Assembly (NCBI GenBank): GCA_902478055.1
Contig: CABSJL010000005.1
Location: 23,543-87,542 of the forward strand
Origin: an uncultured Veillonella sp.
GTDB lineage: Bacteria > Bacillota > Negativicutes > Veillonellales > Veillonellaceae
Length of the DNA stretch: 64,000 nucleotides
Direction of reading: 5' to 3'
The first letter of the stretch is position 1, and each line of letters opens with the position of its first letter. The position numbers and the translations under genes are program-made. The notes beneath the pieces were generated by a model. The model saw nothing but the letters and a program-made list of their open reading frames with translations. It had not been told where the DNA came from and did not search any database. Shown here in pieces: positions 34,171 to 43,179 of this stretch.

Positions 34171-35526
34171 ATGAATATAGTTATATGTCTCATCATAATT
34201 GCTATTACAGGCTTTTTATTGATGAAGCGCTACCAGCCACAACCTATTTTGATCGGATTAGGAATTCTCATGATGTTTATTGCTTATGAGGGGAACTGGA
34301 TTGATGCCATATTAGCTGGGGAACAATCTACAGGGGTTCTCATATTTGATGCCATGGATATCGTAAGAATAACGACATCAAATAACATAGTTAATCTGGG
34401 GCTTATGATTATGACCTGTGCAGGGTATGCAAAATATATGGAATATATTGGAGCAGGAACGAGACTCGCCCATACACTTATCCGACCTTTATATCGTCTA
34501 AACCGTCCGTATATTGTGTTAGCTCTTATGTTTCTACTCAATATGGGACTATCTATTTGTGTACCTAATCCGTTGAGCCTTGCTCTTCTTATGATGGTCA
34601 CCATGTATCCTGTTTTACTCCGTCTCGGAGTGAGTCCAGTAGGGGCGGCAGCAGTTATAGCTACAGGGCACCTTATGGATGTAGGTCCAGGAGCTGTGTC
34701 CACTTTATTAATTGCCAAGACCTTAAATATGCCAGTGCCAAACTACTTTGTAGGTTATCAATTACGAATTTATTTCTTGGTTGCTATTGTGACTGCCATA
34801 GCGCACTTTTGGTGGCAGAGATATCGAGATCGAATTAATGGTCCTATGGATGTAAATGATCTTGAAAGTATTCCTGAAGCTCCTATTGGACCCAAGCTAT
34901 ATATGATATTCCCATTATTACCATTGTGTTTTATCTTAGGCTTTAGTCAATATGGTTTTCCTGGTGTGAAGATGAATGTCACCCTTGCTATGATGCTTGC
35001 CTTTGGTATTGCTCTATTAGCTGAATTAATTCGTCATCGAAATCTGAGAACAGTACTTAAGAGTACGACGATTTTCTTTGAAGGTATGGGGAATCAGTTC
35101 TCCTATGCAGTGACCCTTATTATAGGGGGACAAATCTTTGCACAAGGTTTAGTCAGTCTAGGCCTTATTGATTCATTAGTTGGTGCGCTACAAACATTAT
35201 CTCTTAACTCGATTGGGCTTACCTCTGTTCTTGGAGGCGGTATGTTAGGATTAAGTATGGTAACAGGTAGCAATGTAGCTCCATTATTTACGTTAGTTCC
35301 ACTAGTACCTAATATTGTATCTAATCTTAGCCTTGATCCGATTACCACTATGCTAGTCATGCAAAATGGTGCTAGCCTTGGTTTATTCCTCAGCCCAATC
35401 AGTCCTGTAATGGTCGGCGTAGCAGGTGTGGCCCATATTAAATCCGTAGATTTACTTAAACGCACAGCCGTGCCAGTTCTTGTGGCATTACTTACGAGTT
35501 GCGTAGGAATATGGATACTTTTTTAA
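34171..35526 (+). CDS. DcuC-type C4-dicarboxylate carrier
   Basis: This 451-residue inner-membrane protein has about 12 hydrophobic segments and the layout of DcuC anaerobic dicarboxylate carriers, including the NPLSLALLMMVTMYP and GHLMDVGPGAVSTL segments in the first half and the TGSNVAPLFTLVPLVP and SLGLFLSPISPVMVGVAG segments in the second. Such carriers export succinate or exchange it for fumarate or malate. The ribosome binding site is a modest GAGAGG. No regulator is adjacent, and the gene is flanked by terminators. Substrate is inferred from family only. Confidence 0.82.
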   Translation: MNIVICLIIIAITGFLLMKRYQPQPILIGLGILMMFIAYEGNWIDAILAGEQSTGVLIFDAMDIVRITTSNNIVNLGLMIMTCAGYAKYMEYIGAGTRLAHTLIRPLYRLNRPYIVLALMFLLNMGLSICVPNPLSLALLMMVTMYPVLLRLGVSPVGAAAVIATGHLMDVGPGAVSTLLIAKTLNMPVPNYFVGYQLRIYFLVAIVTAIAHFWWQRYRDRINGPMDVNDLESIPEAPIGPKLYMIFPLLPLCFILGFSQYGFPGVKMNVTLAMMLAFGIALLAELIRHRNLRTVLKSTTIFFEGMGNQFSYAVTLIIGGQIFAQGLVSLGLIDSLVGALQTLSLNSIGLTSVLGGGMLGLSMVTGSNVAPLFTLVPLVPNIVSNLSLDPITTMLVMQNGASLGLFLSPISPVMVGVAGVAHIKSVDLLKRTAVPVLVALLTSCVGIWILF

Positions 35527-35544
35527 TTTTAATTTAAATTTACA

Positions 35545-35578
35545 AAACCCTCTTTACATGTTTCGTAAAGAGGGTTAT
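35545..35578 (+). terminator. Hairpin terminator after the DcuC-type gene
   Basis: AACCCTCTTTAC and GTAAAGAGGGTT form a 12-bp stem with a 7-base loop, followed by an AT-rich run. Confidence 0.75.
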
Positions 35579-35659
35579 TATATTCCAATAATAAATCATA
35601 TGTAATTAAAATGGTTTCCTGCTAAGGTACAAGTTTTAGTGCGTTGCGGATAAAAAGGG

Positions 35660-35700
35660 CCTTTCTTCGCCGGACGGTTCTAGAAGCCAGAAAGGATGTA
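35660..35700 (+). promoter_or_regulatory. Leader hairpin sequestering the ribosome binding site of the MFS gene
   Basis: CCTTTCT (35660-35666) pairs perfectly with AGAAAGG (35689-35695), which contains the AAAGGA ribosome binding site of the next gene. The enclosed 22 bases can form an inner hairpin around TTCTAGAA. The GC-rich leader stands out from its AT-rich surroundings. Confidence 0.5.
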
Positions 35701-36885
35701 ATGAGCGATCAAGTTTCTATTTCAACAGCAAATATTCGTGGTGCCTTTGGGGGCTTCTTTATCCCAGGTATGTATACAGCCTTGTGGGCTGGTTTTGTAC
35801 CATATTTAAAAGCAAAGCTTAGTATCGGTGAAGATGTATTGGGTTCTATGATTTTAGTGCTCGGTGTAGGTTCTTGTTTGTCCATGGCCATAGCTGGTAA
35901 GCTAGTAGAGAACTTTGGATGCAAGAAAGTCGTTTTATTAGCTAGCTTTATTGGCATGTTATCTCTTGCTATTGTTACGATGTGCTCTACAATTGCTACG
36001 ACCACAGCCGCTTTATTCTTCTTTGGTATAGGTGTAGGTCTTAGTGGTGCATCCGCTAATTTACAAGCTATCTTGACCGAAAAGGTGAGTAAAAAGCACT
36101 TGATGGGGGCTTATCACGGTGGATGGAGTTTAGGCGGTTTTGCCGGTGCTGGTGTTTTGTTGGTGCTTTTAAAAATATTATCTTTACCTGTTAATGCTAG
36201 TATTTGGGGACTTCTCATCGTATTATTCATTGCCATGGTCGTGGTTAGCCAATTTATGTTAACCTTTGGTAGTGATCCAAATGCAAAGGTTACTAAAAAA
36301 TCTAAAAGCCCACTATCTTTCCATCCGATAGCTATTATCTTTGGTCTCTTGTCCTTTGTATCTTACTTGGTTGAAGGCGCAGTAGGGGATTGGAGTGCAT
36401 TATACTTATTCGAAGATAAAGGTATTGTTATCGAAGAAGCCGTTATGGGCGTTATGCTCTTTAATGGTACTATGTGTATTGGTCGTTTGCTTGGTAATAC
36501 AATTGGTAAACATTTAACCTCTAAACAAGTTGTAATTGGTGGTTATTTGTTAGGTGCTATTGCAATGGGCCTTATTGTATTCCTACCAGGTTATGGCTCC
36601 ATGTACACATACTTATTACTTGGTATTTCTTTAGCCATGGTAGTACCAAACTTATTCTCTGCTATGGGGGAACAAAATGTTATTCCTATGACACAAGCTG
36701 TGGCAACATCTACGATGCTTGGTTATATGGGGATTTTAATGGGACCAGCATTGATTGGTTTCATTGCTCATGGTACAAGTCTTACAGTGGCATTTATCGT
36801 ATTGACTGCATTACTTGTTATTAGTGCTGGTATTGGTAAATACGCTTATATGTTAATGGACAAATCAAAGGAAGCAGAAGCTTAA
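35701..36885 (+). CDS. Major facilitator superfamily transporter
   Basis: The ATG at 35701 follows AAAGGATGTA; an upstream TTG frame is rejected as it crosses the leader hairpin. The 394-residue protein has about 12 membrane helices, the MFS loop-2/3-like motif GKLVENFGCKK, and the GAYHGGWSLGGFAGAG segment typical of YbjJ-like sugar or drug carriers. The substrate is unknown. It is flanked by terminators and appears monocistronic. Its expression may depend on melting of the leader hairpin at 35660-35700. Confidence 0.85.
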   Translation: MSDQVSISTANIRGAFGGFFIPGMYTALWAGFVPYLKAKLSIGEDVLGSMILVLGVGSCLSMAIAGKLVENFGCKKVVLLASFIGMLSLAIVTMCSTIATTTAALFFFGIGVGLSGASANLQAILTEKVSKKHLMGAYHGGWSLGGFAGAGVLLVLLKILSLPVNASIWGLLIVLFIAMVVVSQFMLTFGSDPNAKVTKKSKSPLSFHPIAIIFGLLSFVSYLVEGAVGDWSALYLFEDKGIVIEEAVMGVMLFNGTMCIGRLLGNTIGKHLTSKQVVIGGYLLGAIAMGLIVFLPGYGSMYTYLLLGISLAMVVPNLFSAMGEQNVIPMTQAVATSTMLGYMGILMGPALIGFIAHGTSLTVAFIVLTALLVISAGIGKYAYMLMDKSKEAEA

Positions 36886-36890
36886 AGAAT

Positions 36891-36928
36891 AGCCCCAAAG
36901 ACGAAATGTCTTTGGGGCTAATTTTTTG
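36891..36928 (+). terminator. Intrinsic terminator after the MFS gene
   Basis: AGCCCCAAAGAC / GTCTTTGGGGCT stem with a GAAAT loop, followed by AATTTTTT. Confidence 0.92.
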
Positions 36929-36992
36929 AAATATAGCAATATTATTAGAAATATGTTAATCCATTATATATACATAACATTGATGAGATACC

Positions 36993-37023
36993 AAAAAGCC
37001 ACAGGATAGAACCTGTGGCTTTT
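36993..37023 (-). terminator. Intrinsic terminator of guaC
   Basis: On the minus strand AAAAGCCACAGG pairs with CCTGTGGCTTTTT around a 6-base loop. It lies just after the guaC stop codon and is symmetrical enough to act in both directions. Confidence 0.9.
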
Positions 37024-37043
37024 ACATTTAATTTAATATTATA

Positions 37044-38030
37044 TTAGCGATCGCCGTTGAAGATAGAGTTTTTAACAAGTACATAGTCTACTTTGCGGAT
37101 TGCTTGTAGAGTAGTACCGCCAGCATAAGAGATAGCGGATTGTAAATCTTGTTCCATTTCAACTAATGTATCAAAGATAGAACCTTTGGAATCGATGAAG
37201 ATCTTTTTGCCTTCTACATTTTTGCGTTCGCCTTTTTGGAACTCAGACGCAGAACCAAAGTATTCTTTTACTGCTTTACCGTCAACGATTTTTTCTTCCC
37301 CTGGAGACTCTTCATGACCAGCGAATAGGGAACCAATCATAACCATAGTAGCGCCAAAGCGGATAGATTTAGCAATGTCGCCATGATCGCGGATACCACC
37401 GTCAGCAATGATAGGTTTAGTAGCTGCTTTTGCACACCAGCGAACCGCAGCCAATTGCCAACCACCTGTACCGAAGCCAGTTTTTAATTTAGTGATACAA
37501 ACTTTACCAGGACCAATACCAACTTTAGTTGCATCTGCACCAGCATTTTCAAGTTCACGAACTGCTTCTGGTGTACCTACGTTACCAGCGATAACAAATG
37601 TACCAGGTAAGTTCTTTTTGATGTATTGAATCATATCGATTACTGCGTTGGAGTGACCATGAGCAATATCGATTGTAATGTATTCAGGTGTTAAGTTTAC
37701 TTTTTTGAATTCATCAACTAAAGCAAATTCTTCAGGTTTTACACCAATGGAAATAGAAGAATATAAGTTAAGGTCGTGCATGCGTTTTACAAAGTCCATA
37801 CGACGTTCTGGTTGGAAACGATGCATGATATAGAAATAACCTTCACGAGCTAATTTTTCTGCCAATTCTTCGTCGATAATAGTTTGCATATTTGCAGGAA
37901 CTACTGGCAAACGGAATGTGCGGTTACCTAATTTAACATGTGTATCACATTCGCTACGGCTAGTTACGATACATTTATTAGGAATCAATTGCACGTCTTC
38001 ATAATCAAAGATGTTCGTTGTGTTAATCAT
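37044..38030 (-). CDS. guaC: GMP reductase
   Basis: GuaC reduces GMP to IMP with NADPH, recovering guanine nucleotides. The 328-residue TIM-barrel protein has the catalytic-cysteine loop [17 protein letters not shown], then [14 protein letters not shown] and [28 protein letters not shown]. It lacks the CBS domains of IMP dehydrogenase, and the length matches GMP reductase of the Gram-positive type. The start at 38030 follows GAAGGAG on the minus strand; a 24-codon upstream extension would pass through the -10 box and is rejected. Confidence 0.94.
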   Translation of the reverse strand: MINTTNIFDYEDVQLIPNKCIVTSRSECDTHVKLGNRTFRLPVVPANMQTIIDEELAEKLAREGYFYIMHRFQPERRMDFVKRMHDLNLYSSISIGVKPEEFALVDEFKKVNLTPEYITIDIAHGHSNAVIDMIQYIKKNLPGTFVIAGNVGTPEAVRELENAGADATKVGIGPGKVCITKLKTGFGTGGWQLAAVRWCAKAATKPIIADGGIRDHGDIAKSIRFGATMVMIGSLFAGHEESPGEEKIVDGKAVKEYFGSASEFQKGERKNVEGKKIFIDSKGSIFDTLVEMEQDLQSAISYAGGTTLQAIRKVDYVLVKNSIFNGDR

Positions 38031-38073
38031 ATTTTCTATATCTCCTTCGAGTATTACAAATTGAACCTGTACC

Positions 38074-38102
38074 ATTATACAAGAGAAGCGTAAAATTTTC
38101 AA
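38074..38102 (-). promoter_or_regulatory. guaC promoter
   Basis: Reading on the minus strand, TTGAAA (38102-38097) and TATAAT (38079-38074) are separated by 17 bases, predicting a start near 38067 and a leader of about 37 bases. Confidence 0.82.
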
Positions 38103-38121
38103 TACGTTCCGAATATTTTGT

Positions 38122-38150
38122 TTGGACTCAGAAACGAACTGTAGTACAAT
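38122..38150 (+). promoter_or_regulatory. thiT-mobAB-moeA promoter
   Basis: TTGGAC (38122-38127) and TACAAT (38145-38150) with a 17-base spacer. The -35 box lies 19 bases from the -35 box of the divergent guaC promoter. The leader of about 55 bases is too short for a TPP riboswitch. Confidence 0.8.
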
Positions 38151-38212
38151 ACAAGTAGATTGTATAAATAATATATTCTTTAATATATATGGTAACGAGG
38201 AGGTTGATTGAC

Positions 38213-38743
38213 ATGGATCAGTCTAAAACCCGCATGCTTGCAGAAGCAGGTGTAGCTATTGCAATTGCTCAAGTATTATCGTTTATTACGATTTTCCATA
38301 TGCCTCAGGGTGGTTCTATTAAGGCTGCGTCTCTAGTGCCGCTTATGATTTATGCCTATCGATGGGGTGGGGCTCGCGGTATTTTTGCTGGCGTCGTATA
38401 CGGTATCTTGCATTTCATTTTAGGCTTTAAATCATCTGTACACTATTTAAGTATTATATTAGATTATCTAGTAGCTTATGGTGTTATTGGCGTTTGCGGT
38501 TATTTCAAAGATTCTATTTCTGGCCTTATCACAGGTTCTATTGTAGGTATCGCATTGCGTTGGGCCGCATCTGTTGTGAGCGGTGCCGTTGTGTTCGCTA
38601 GCTATGCACCTCAAGGTCAAAATCCATGGATTTACTCCATGATTTATAATGCCTCTTATATGGTGCCAGATGGGATTTTAAATATTGTTGTTTTACTATT
38701 CATCTACCAAGGTGTTAAACGAGGTTTAGGACGTCGTGGATAA
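38213..38743 (+). CDS. thiT: ThiT-type thiamine transporter S-component
   Basis: ThiT is the substrate-binding membrane subunit of an energy-coupling-factor transporter for thiamine. The 176-residue protein has about six hydrophobic segments with the family pattern [21 protein letters not shown] and [10 protein letters not shown]. It needs a shared ECF ATPase/T module, not encoded here. The ATG at 38213 with GGAGG 9 bases upstream is preferred over an earlier frame extension. Its last 8 bases overlap the mobAB start codon, so translation of the two is probably coupled although thiamine and molybdenum cofactor are unrelated products. Confidence 0.85.
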   Translation: MDQSKTRMLAEAGVAIAIAQVLSFITIFHMPQGGSIKAASLVPLMIYAYRWGGARGIFAGVVYGILHFILGFKSSVHYLSIILDYLVAYGVIGVCGYFKDSISGLITGSIVGIALRWAASVVSGAVVFASYAPQGQNPWIYSMIYNASYMVPDGILNIVVLLFIYQGVKRGLGRRG

Positions 38744-39860
38744 ATTAGGTTTAATTATTTTGGCTGGTGGTTTGAGTTCTCGAATGGGGCAACCTAAGGC
38801 ATTATTGCCTTGGGTTAATGGTGAAAGCCTCATATCTCATGCACTTCGTAAGGGATTAGAAGCGGATGTGGATGATATCATCATCTCCATTGGTGATGAT
38901 GATCAGTTAGGACATGCCATTCAGACTCATATCATTGATACGTTATCGAACGATGAGAAGAATAAAGTTTCTATTGTTCGGGATTCTATTGAGCGATGTG
39001 GTCCTCTAGGGGGACTTTATAGTGCTCTAGCTGTTGGAATGAGTCCTGCCTATGCGGTGATGGCTGTAGATATGCCATTTATGCCTATGGATTTATATTA
39101 TGATTGGTTATATCAAGTGAATCATAACAATTGGAATGTCATAGTTCCTACTGGTTCTAGAGGTAAGCCAGAACCTATGGCAGGAATTTATAGACCTCAT
39201 ATTGTATCATTACTTCCATCTATTCTAGCCGGTAAAGACGTATCGTTGCAGCATGCCCTTGATACGATTGGTCATGTTGAATCTATTGCTGCCAGTGATT
39301 ATGATTGGGAGCTAAGTAATGTAAATCATTATGATGATTATCAATGGGCTCGTGCATTAGCAGAAAATGAGTTTCGTCGAGTTCCAGTTATAAGTGTAGT
39401 AGCATCAAAACGTAAAACAGGTAAGACTACGGTAGTAACCCGTCTTGTAACTGAGTTACAACGAGCTGGGTTTTCTGTAGGCGTTGTGAAGAGTGATAAA
39501 CACGGCTTTCAAATGGATCATGAAGGGACCGATACAGACCTTTCTTATAAAGCTGGCGCTGATGCGGTGGCTATTGCTGGCCCTAATGAAACAGCGATTC
39601 GTATACGCACTAAAGAACAATCAAATCTGTATGAAATATCACAGTTTATGCCTGTGGATATAGTTATACTAGAAACAAGGTCCCAAGGCATTGCCCCTAT
39701 TATAGAGGTTACGCAAGAAGGACATACAGAAGAGCTTATCTCAGATTCTATCGATCGAGTAGCTATAATCGAAATTAGCAAGTTAGACCAAGACGTACCT
39801 AGATTAGTACGTCACATACAGGAAATGATGAGGTGTTTAAATGGCCGTCGTTACTGTTGA
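38736..39860 (+). CDS. MobA-MobB fusion: molybdenum cofactor guanylyltransferase and GTP-binding protein
   Basis: The 374-residue protein joins two enzymes. Residues 1 to about 200 are MobA, with the nucleotide-binding motif LAGGLSSRMGQPKALLPW and VDMPFMP; it adds GMP to molybdopterin. Residues from about 215 are MobB, with the P-loop SKRKTGKTTVVTRL and the DHEGTDTDLSYKAGADAVAI segment. The GTG start overlaps thiT by 8 bases and the end overlaps moeA by 20 bases, a tightly coupled arrangement. The product would supply bis-MGD for molybdoenzymes such as formate dehydrogenase or nitrate reductase, none of which is in the window. Confidence 0.92.
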   Translation: MDKLGLIILAGGLSSRMGQPKALLPWVNGESLISHALRKGLEADVDDIIISIGDDDQLGHAIQTHIIDTLSNDEKNKVSIVRDSIERCGPLGGLYSALAVGMSPAYAVMAVDMPFMPMDLYYDWLYQVNHNNWNVIVPTGSRGKPEPMAGIYRPHIVSLLPSILAGKDVSLQHALDTIGHVESIAASDYDWELSNVNHYDDYQWARALAENEFRRVPVISVVASKRKTGKTTVVTRLVTELQRAGFSVGVVKSDKHGFQMDHEGTDTDLSYKAGADAVAIAGPNETAIRIRTKEQSNLYEISQFMPVDIVILETRSQGIAPIIEVTQEGHTEELISDSIDRVAIIEISKLDQDVPRLVRHIQEMMRCLNGRRYC

Positions 39861-41076
39861 GGAGGCCCTTCAATTATGGGATGAGGCCTTACAAACACAA
39901 GTTCATAAAGTAGAAACGATTGATGTTAAGGCTGCGAAAGGATATGTGTTGGCAGAGGATATTATTGCCCCTACAGATGTACCAGCCTTTCCAAAATCTG
40001 CCATGGATGGGTATGCCATTGCCTTTTCCGCGGATTGTAATGAGTATATTGTTGACGGTGTTATAGGCGCCGGCGTTGTATGGGAACAACCTGTTGCACT
40101 AGGTCATGCAGTACGTATTATGACGGGCGCACCTATACCGGATACATGTGATACTGTTATCATGCAAGAACAGGTAGTTGGCTCCGGAGAACCGGGTACA
40201 ACAATCATAATTCAAGGTAAATACAAATGTGGCGATCATATCATCCCTCAAGGTGAGGAATGTAGTGCTGGCACTATTGTGATTCCTCGTGGAACAGAGG
40301 TAACCTCTACGGTACAAACTGTTTTGACTGGTCTGGGGTTGACTGAGATTGCTGTCAATGCAATGCCTCGCGTGTTAGTCCTTACCTCTGGCCATGAGGT
40401 GATTGAACCTGGTGAAAGCTTAACAGCTGGTAAAATTTATAACTCTAATAGAGCTATGATTTGTGGACTCTTGGAGGATTTAGGCTTTCATAAGATTACG
40501 CACTATCATGTCAGTGATGCTCCAGAGGAATTAGACTCTGAAATTAACCATGTGTTACAGCTCAGTGAAGATGCTGATATTATCATTAGCTCTGGCGGCG
40601 TATCCGTAGGGCTATTTGATACAATGCCTCTTATTTATGAAAAGTTAGGCGCTAAATCTATTTATGCGCGCATTCAAATGCGTCCTGGTGCAGCATCTTA
40701 TGGTGCAGTGACGCCGAAAGGTCAAATCATCTTTGGTCTATCTGGTAATCCAGGGGCTGCATTCAATGGATGGCATCTAATCGTAGCGCCAACATTGAAA
40801 CGATATAAAGGCTTAAAAAACTGGACCACACCAGTAGTAGCGTGTGTAATGGATTCAGAAATCTTTAAGCGTAATGCTTTTGATCGGTATGTACAAGGTA
40901 AAGTAATCTTTGGCGGTGGGGCACCACGTTTTGTGGCGAATCGTCACTTTAACAGTAGTAGTATGCTAGGTTTATATACTGTGAACGCCCTCGCATGTAT
41001 TCCTCGTGGGGTACATGAAGTACATCCGGGCGATACCTTTGATGTGTATCTATTAGGATTACTACCTGCAGTTTAA
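39841..41076 (+). CDS. moeA: Molybdopterin molybdenumtransferase MoeA
   Basis: MoeA inserts molybdate into adenylated molybdopterin. The 411-residue protein has the N-terminal AEDIIAPTDVPAFPKSAMDGYAI segment, MTGAPIPDTCDTVIMQEQ, the GDHIIPQGEE region, and the MogA-like domain with SSGGVSVGLFDTM and LSGNPGAAFNGW. The start lies inside the end of mobAB. The trailing hairpin at 41160-41200 ends the thiT-mobAB-moeA unit. Confidence 0.95.
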   Translation: MAVVTVEEALQLWDEALQTQVHKVETIDVKAAKGYVLAEDIIAPTDVPAFPKSAMDGYAIAFSADCNEYIVDGVIGAGVVWEQPVALGHAVRIMTGAPIPDTCDTVIMQEQVVGSGEPGTTIIIQGKYKCGDHIIPQGEECSAGTIVIPRGTEVTSTVQTVLTGLGLTEIAVNAMPRVLVLTSGHEVIEPGESLTAGKIYNSNRAMICGLLEDLGFHKITHYHVSDAPEELDSEINHVLQLSEDADIIISSGGVSVGLFDTMPLIYEKLGAKSIYARIQMRPGAASYGAVTPKGQIIFGLSGNPGAAFNGWHLIVAPTLKRYKGLKNWTTPVVACVMDSEIFKRNAFDRYVQGKVIFGGGAPRFVANRHFNSSSMLGLYTVNALACIPRGVHEVHPGDTFDVYLLGLLPAV

Positions 41077-41159
41077 AATATATGGACTTACAAGTTTTAT
41101 ATATGTAGCATTTAAAAATTAAGCATATTAAATATTTGTAAGATTAATAGATATAAATA

Positions 41160-41200
41160 ACAAGACGAGGTCTCTGTGGAGGCCTCGTCAATTTGTTTAT
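41160..41200 (+). terminator. Hairpin after moeA
   Basis: GACGAGG (41164-41170) pairs with CCTCGTC (41183-41189), extended by ACAA/TTGT across the flanks. The downstream T run is broken, so termination may be partial. Confidence 0.65.
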
Positions 41201-41384
41201 ATAAGTATATAAAATTACTTCAATTCTGTTGCTGTAGGAACTGAAATTAAATCTCAATTAATTTATAATAAAGTCAATAAAAGGATAATCCTTTTAGTTA
41301 CATCAATTGAGTTTTGACAAAATTTATTTCAATCTACTTTTTAATTATTTTTACTATCAAATAGTTATATAAGGAGTGATTTCT
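41201..41384 (+). promoter_or_regulatory. Cupin upstream region with palindrome
   Basis: Remainder of a 308-base gap. TATAAT at 41264-41269 is followed by a perfect palindrome AAAAGGATAATCCTTTT at 41279-41295, near the predicted start site. A TTGACA at 41314-41319 lacks a good -10 box at normal spacing. ATAGTTATAT at 41361-41370 repeats the core of the operator-like block found before SemiSWEET and ttdA. Confidence 0.4.
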
Positions 41385-41720
41385 ATGAGTAAGACTTTCA
41401 CAAAAAATATCCCAGTTAATGAAATTTTACATCTAGGCGAGCGTTTAGAGTATAAAGAGGGGCAAGTGATTAGTATTACGATAGCCCAAAATGAACGACT
41501 CAGTATTACCTTGTTTGCGTTACCAAAGGGCGAAGAAATCTCTACTCATGTAACTGTAGGCGATGCGATTGTACAAATCCTTGATGGTGAGGCACACATC
41601 GTCGTCGGTGATGTGGAACATACTGTGAAAGCTGGTGAAACATTGATCATGCCATCTGAAGTGCCGCATAGTTTAGATGCTCGAGAAAACTTCAAGATGT
41701 TATTGACCGTAGTTAAATAA
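41385..41720 (+). CDS. Small cupin-domain protein
   Basis: This 111-residue single-domain cupin has the two-motif beta-barrel pattern, with motif 1 reduced (LPKGEEISTHVTVGDAIVQILDG) and motif 2 (GETLIMPSEVPHSLDA) retaining the histidine. It may bind a metal or small ligand; single cupins of this kind often act as sensors or isomerases, but no substrate is known. The start at 41385 follows AAGGAG. Its 3' end and the following hairpin are partly repeated 1.8 kb downstream (43523-43587), showing that it was part of a duplicated unit with the araC gene. Confidence 0.82.
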   Translation: MSKTFTKNIPVNEILHLGERLEYKEGQVISITIAQNERLSITLFALPKGEEISTHVTVGDAIVQILDGEAHIVVGDVEHTVKAGETLIMPSEVPHSLDARENFKMLLTVVK

Positions 41721-41732
41721 ATATATCATAAT

Positions 41733-41767
41733 AAATGCATCCTTTGAATTTATAAGGGATGCATTTT
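41733..41767 (+). terminator. Hairpin between the cupin gene and the first araC gene
   Basis: AAATGCATCC pairs with GGGATGCATTT around a 13-base loop and ends in TTTT. An equivalent hairpin occurs at 43553-43588. Confidence 0.75.
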
Positions 41768-41791
41768 GGCATATGGAGTGATTGGATATCT

Positions 41792-42814
41792 ATGGATTAT
41801 TTCGACTATTCATATAAACATAATTACATAGAGTTTAGCAGTAACATATATAGAGTTGGCACATATCATTATAACTGGCATGGTGAGACGGAGATTCTTA
41901 TTCTATTAAAAGGCCAAATGGAAATGAGTTGTAATGGTGAGACATTTACGATGGAACCACTTGATGTGGTCATTATCTCTCCTCAAGTGGGACATGCCAC
42001 ATTAGCTCTGGAAGAGGATGTCATTGCCTTTGCCATTCATGTAGGAAATGAATTTTACCAACAGTATGATCCAGATTTTGGCGCCTATCAATTTGTATTG
42101 CGTTCAGATAATAGTACTCGTCACAATCAATTTTTTACAACATTACGGCATCATGCAGCTATGACGATGTTATTGATGACTAAAGGTGAAAGCCCGGTAC
42201 ATCAAATGTGGATAGAGCATCATTATTTAGCATTGTCTGGGGATGTATTTAGAGAATTTGATCCCATTAAAAAGGTTCATGAAAATGCTAGACCTGGCGA
42301 TATGAAACCAGCAACGTTCGATAAAATGATTGCCTATATTGATGAACATTATGAGCAGAAAATAGAGTTGGAAGATATTGCAAAAATAGGGGGCTATAAT
42401 GTTGCCTATACGTCTCAGTTCTTTAAAAAGCAAATGGGGATTTCCTTTGTTGAATATGTTTTGCGTTTGAGACTGAGAGAGGCTACCCTTCGTTTAATTA
42501 ACACCGATGAGGCTGTGGCACGAATTGCGAGTGATTGTGGCTTTGCCGATGTTAAAGCTTTTAATGTGGCTTTTAAAAAGCATTTCCGTATAACACCAAC
42601 AGAGTATCGCAAACAAGTAAAGAATATTGGGCGTAAAACGACATTGCAAGATTGGAAGGAAATTATTTCTGTAGAAAATCAAGATGTTCTAAATCTACTT
42701 CATTCATTCTTGTCCTATGAAGATGACTCACGAGCGAAGGATGAGTTAGAATTCATGAGTAAGAAGTTAGAACATTTGAAAGAAAAATTAGCTGATGTTG
42801 TAAAGAACTTATAA
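41792..42814 (+). CDS. AraC-family transcriptional regulator (copy 1)
   Basis: The 340-residue protein has an N-terminal cupin-like ligand domain (ILILLKGQMEMSCNGETFTMEPLDVVIISPQ) and an AraC DNA-binding domain at about residues 180-280, with helix pairs DIAKIGGYNVAYTSQFFKKQ and VARIASDCGFADVKAFNVAF. The C-terminal 60 residues are charged and likely coiled coil. It is roughly two thirds identical by eye to the regulator at 43643, with an almost identical recognition region. The start at 41792 matches the paralogue. The next gene is a SemiSWEET with an operator-like promoter, its probable target. Confidence 0.9.
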   Translation: MDYFDYSYKHNYIEFSSNIYRVGTYHYNWHGETEILILLKGQMEMSCNGETFTMEPLDVVIISPQVGHATLALEEDVIAFAIHVGNEFYQQYDPDFGAYQFVLRSDNSTRHNQFFTTLRHHAAMTMLLMTKGESPVHQMWIEHHYLALSGDVFREFDPIKKVHENARPGDMKPATFDKMIAYIDEHYEQKIELEDIAKIGGYNVAYTSQFFKKQMGISFVEYVLRLRLREATLRLINTDEAVARIASDCGFADVKAFNVAFKKHFRITPTEYRKQVKNIGRKTTLQDWKEIISVENQDVLNLLHSFLSYEDDSRAKDELEFMSKKLEHLKEKLADVVKNL

Positions 42815-42916
42815 TTAATTTCATATAGTTCGATAGAATGTATATCTTCATAACCTAGGTATTGTTAGCAAAATATTAGCAAATATTTTTTGATACATAT
42901 ATAAATGTTAGAATTG

Positions 42917-42931
42917 GGTGATTTTCTATAT
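42917..42931 (+). promoter_or_regulatory. GGTGATTTTSTAT motif, copy 1
   Basis: GGTGATTTTCTATAT after the first araC gene; related copies lie at 44758-44772 and 44893-44905. Here it forms a dyad with AAAAAATCATC directly downstream. Confidence 0.4.
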
Positions 42932-42954
42932 AAAAAATCATCAAATACTTACCT

Positions 42955-42988
42955 AAAAAGCACTACTATTGATAAGTAGTGCTTTTTT
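42955..42988 (+). terminator. Terminator after the first araC gene
   Basis: AAAAGCACTACT / AGTAGTGCTTTT stem followed by a T run. A near copy follows the second araC gene at 44800-44836. Confidence 0.88.
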
Positions 42989-43096
42989 GATATCTTTTAT
43001 GGGGGAGGATTTATAGATTGTCGGGAAATAAAAATATAATAAATCAAAAGAAAATCATCGTTTTATGTAAGTTTTACTAGAAAAACTACCTTTTAA

Positions 43097-43130
43097 TTTG
43101 GATAGTTATATTCTCCAAACTGAGTAGAAT
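43097..43130 (+). promoter_or_regulatory. Operator-like promoter block before SemiSWEET
   Basis: TTGGATAGTTATAT (43098-43111) is followed by a -10-like TAGAAT at 43125-43130. The same block with the same 21-base spacing precedes ttdA. The long spacing and poor -35 box fit a promoter that needs an activator, most likely one of the flanking AraC proteins. Confidence 0.6.
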
Positions 43131-43179
43131 ATACTTCATCAGGAGTAAAAAATTAGTAAGTTATAATTTTGGAGGATAT

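Noticed and set aside
38151..38212. TPP riboswitch before the thiamine transporter gene
   Set aside because: The leader from the predicted start is only about 55 bases and has neither of the conserved TPP aptamer motifs.
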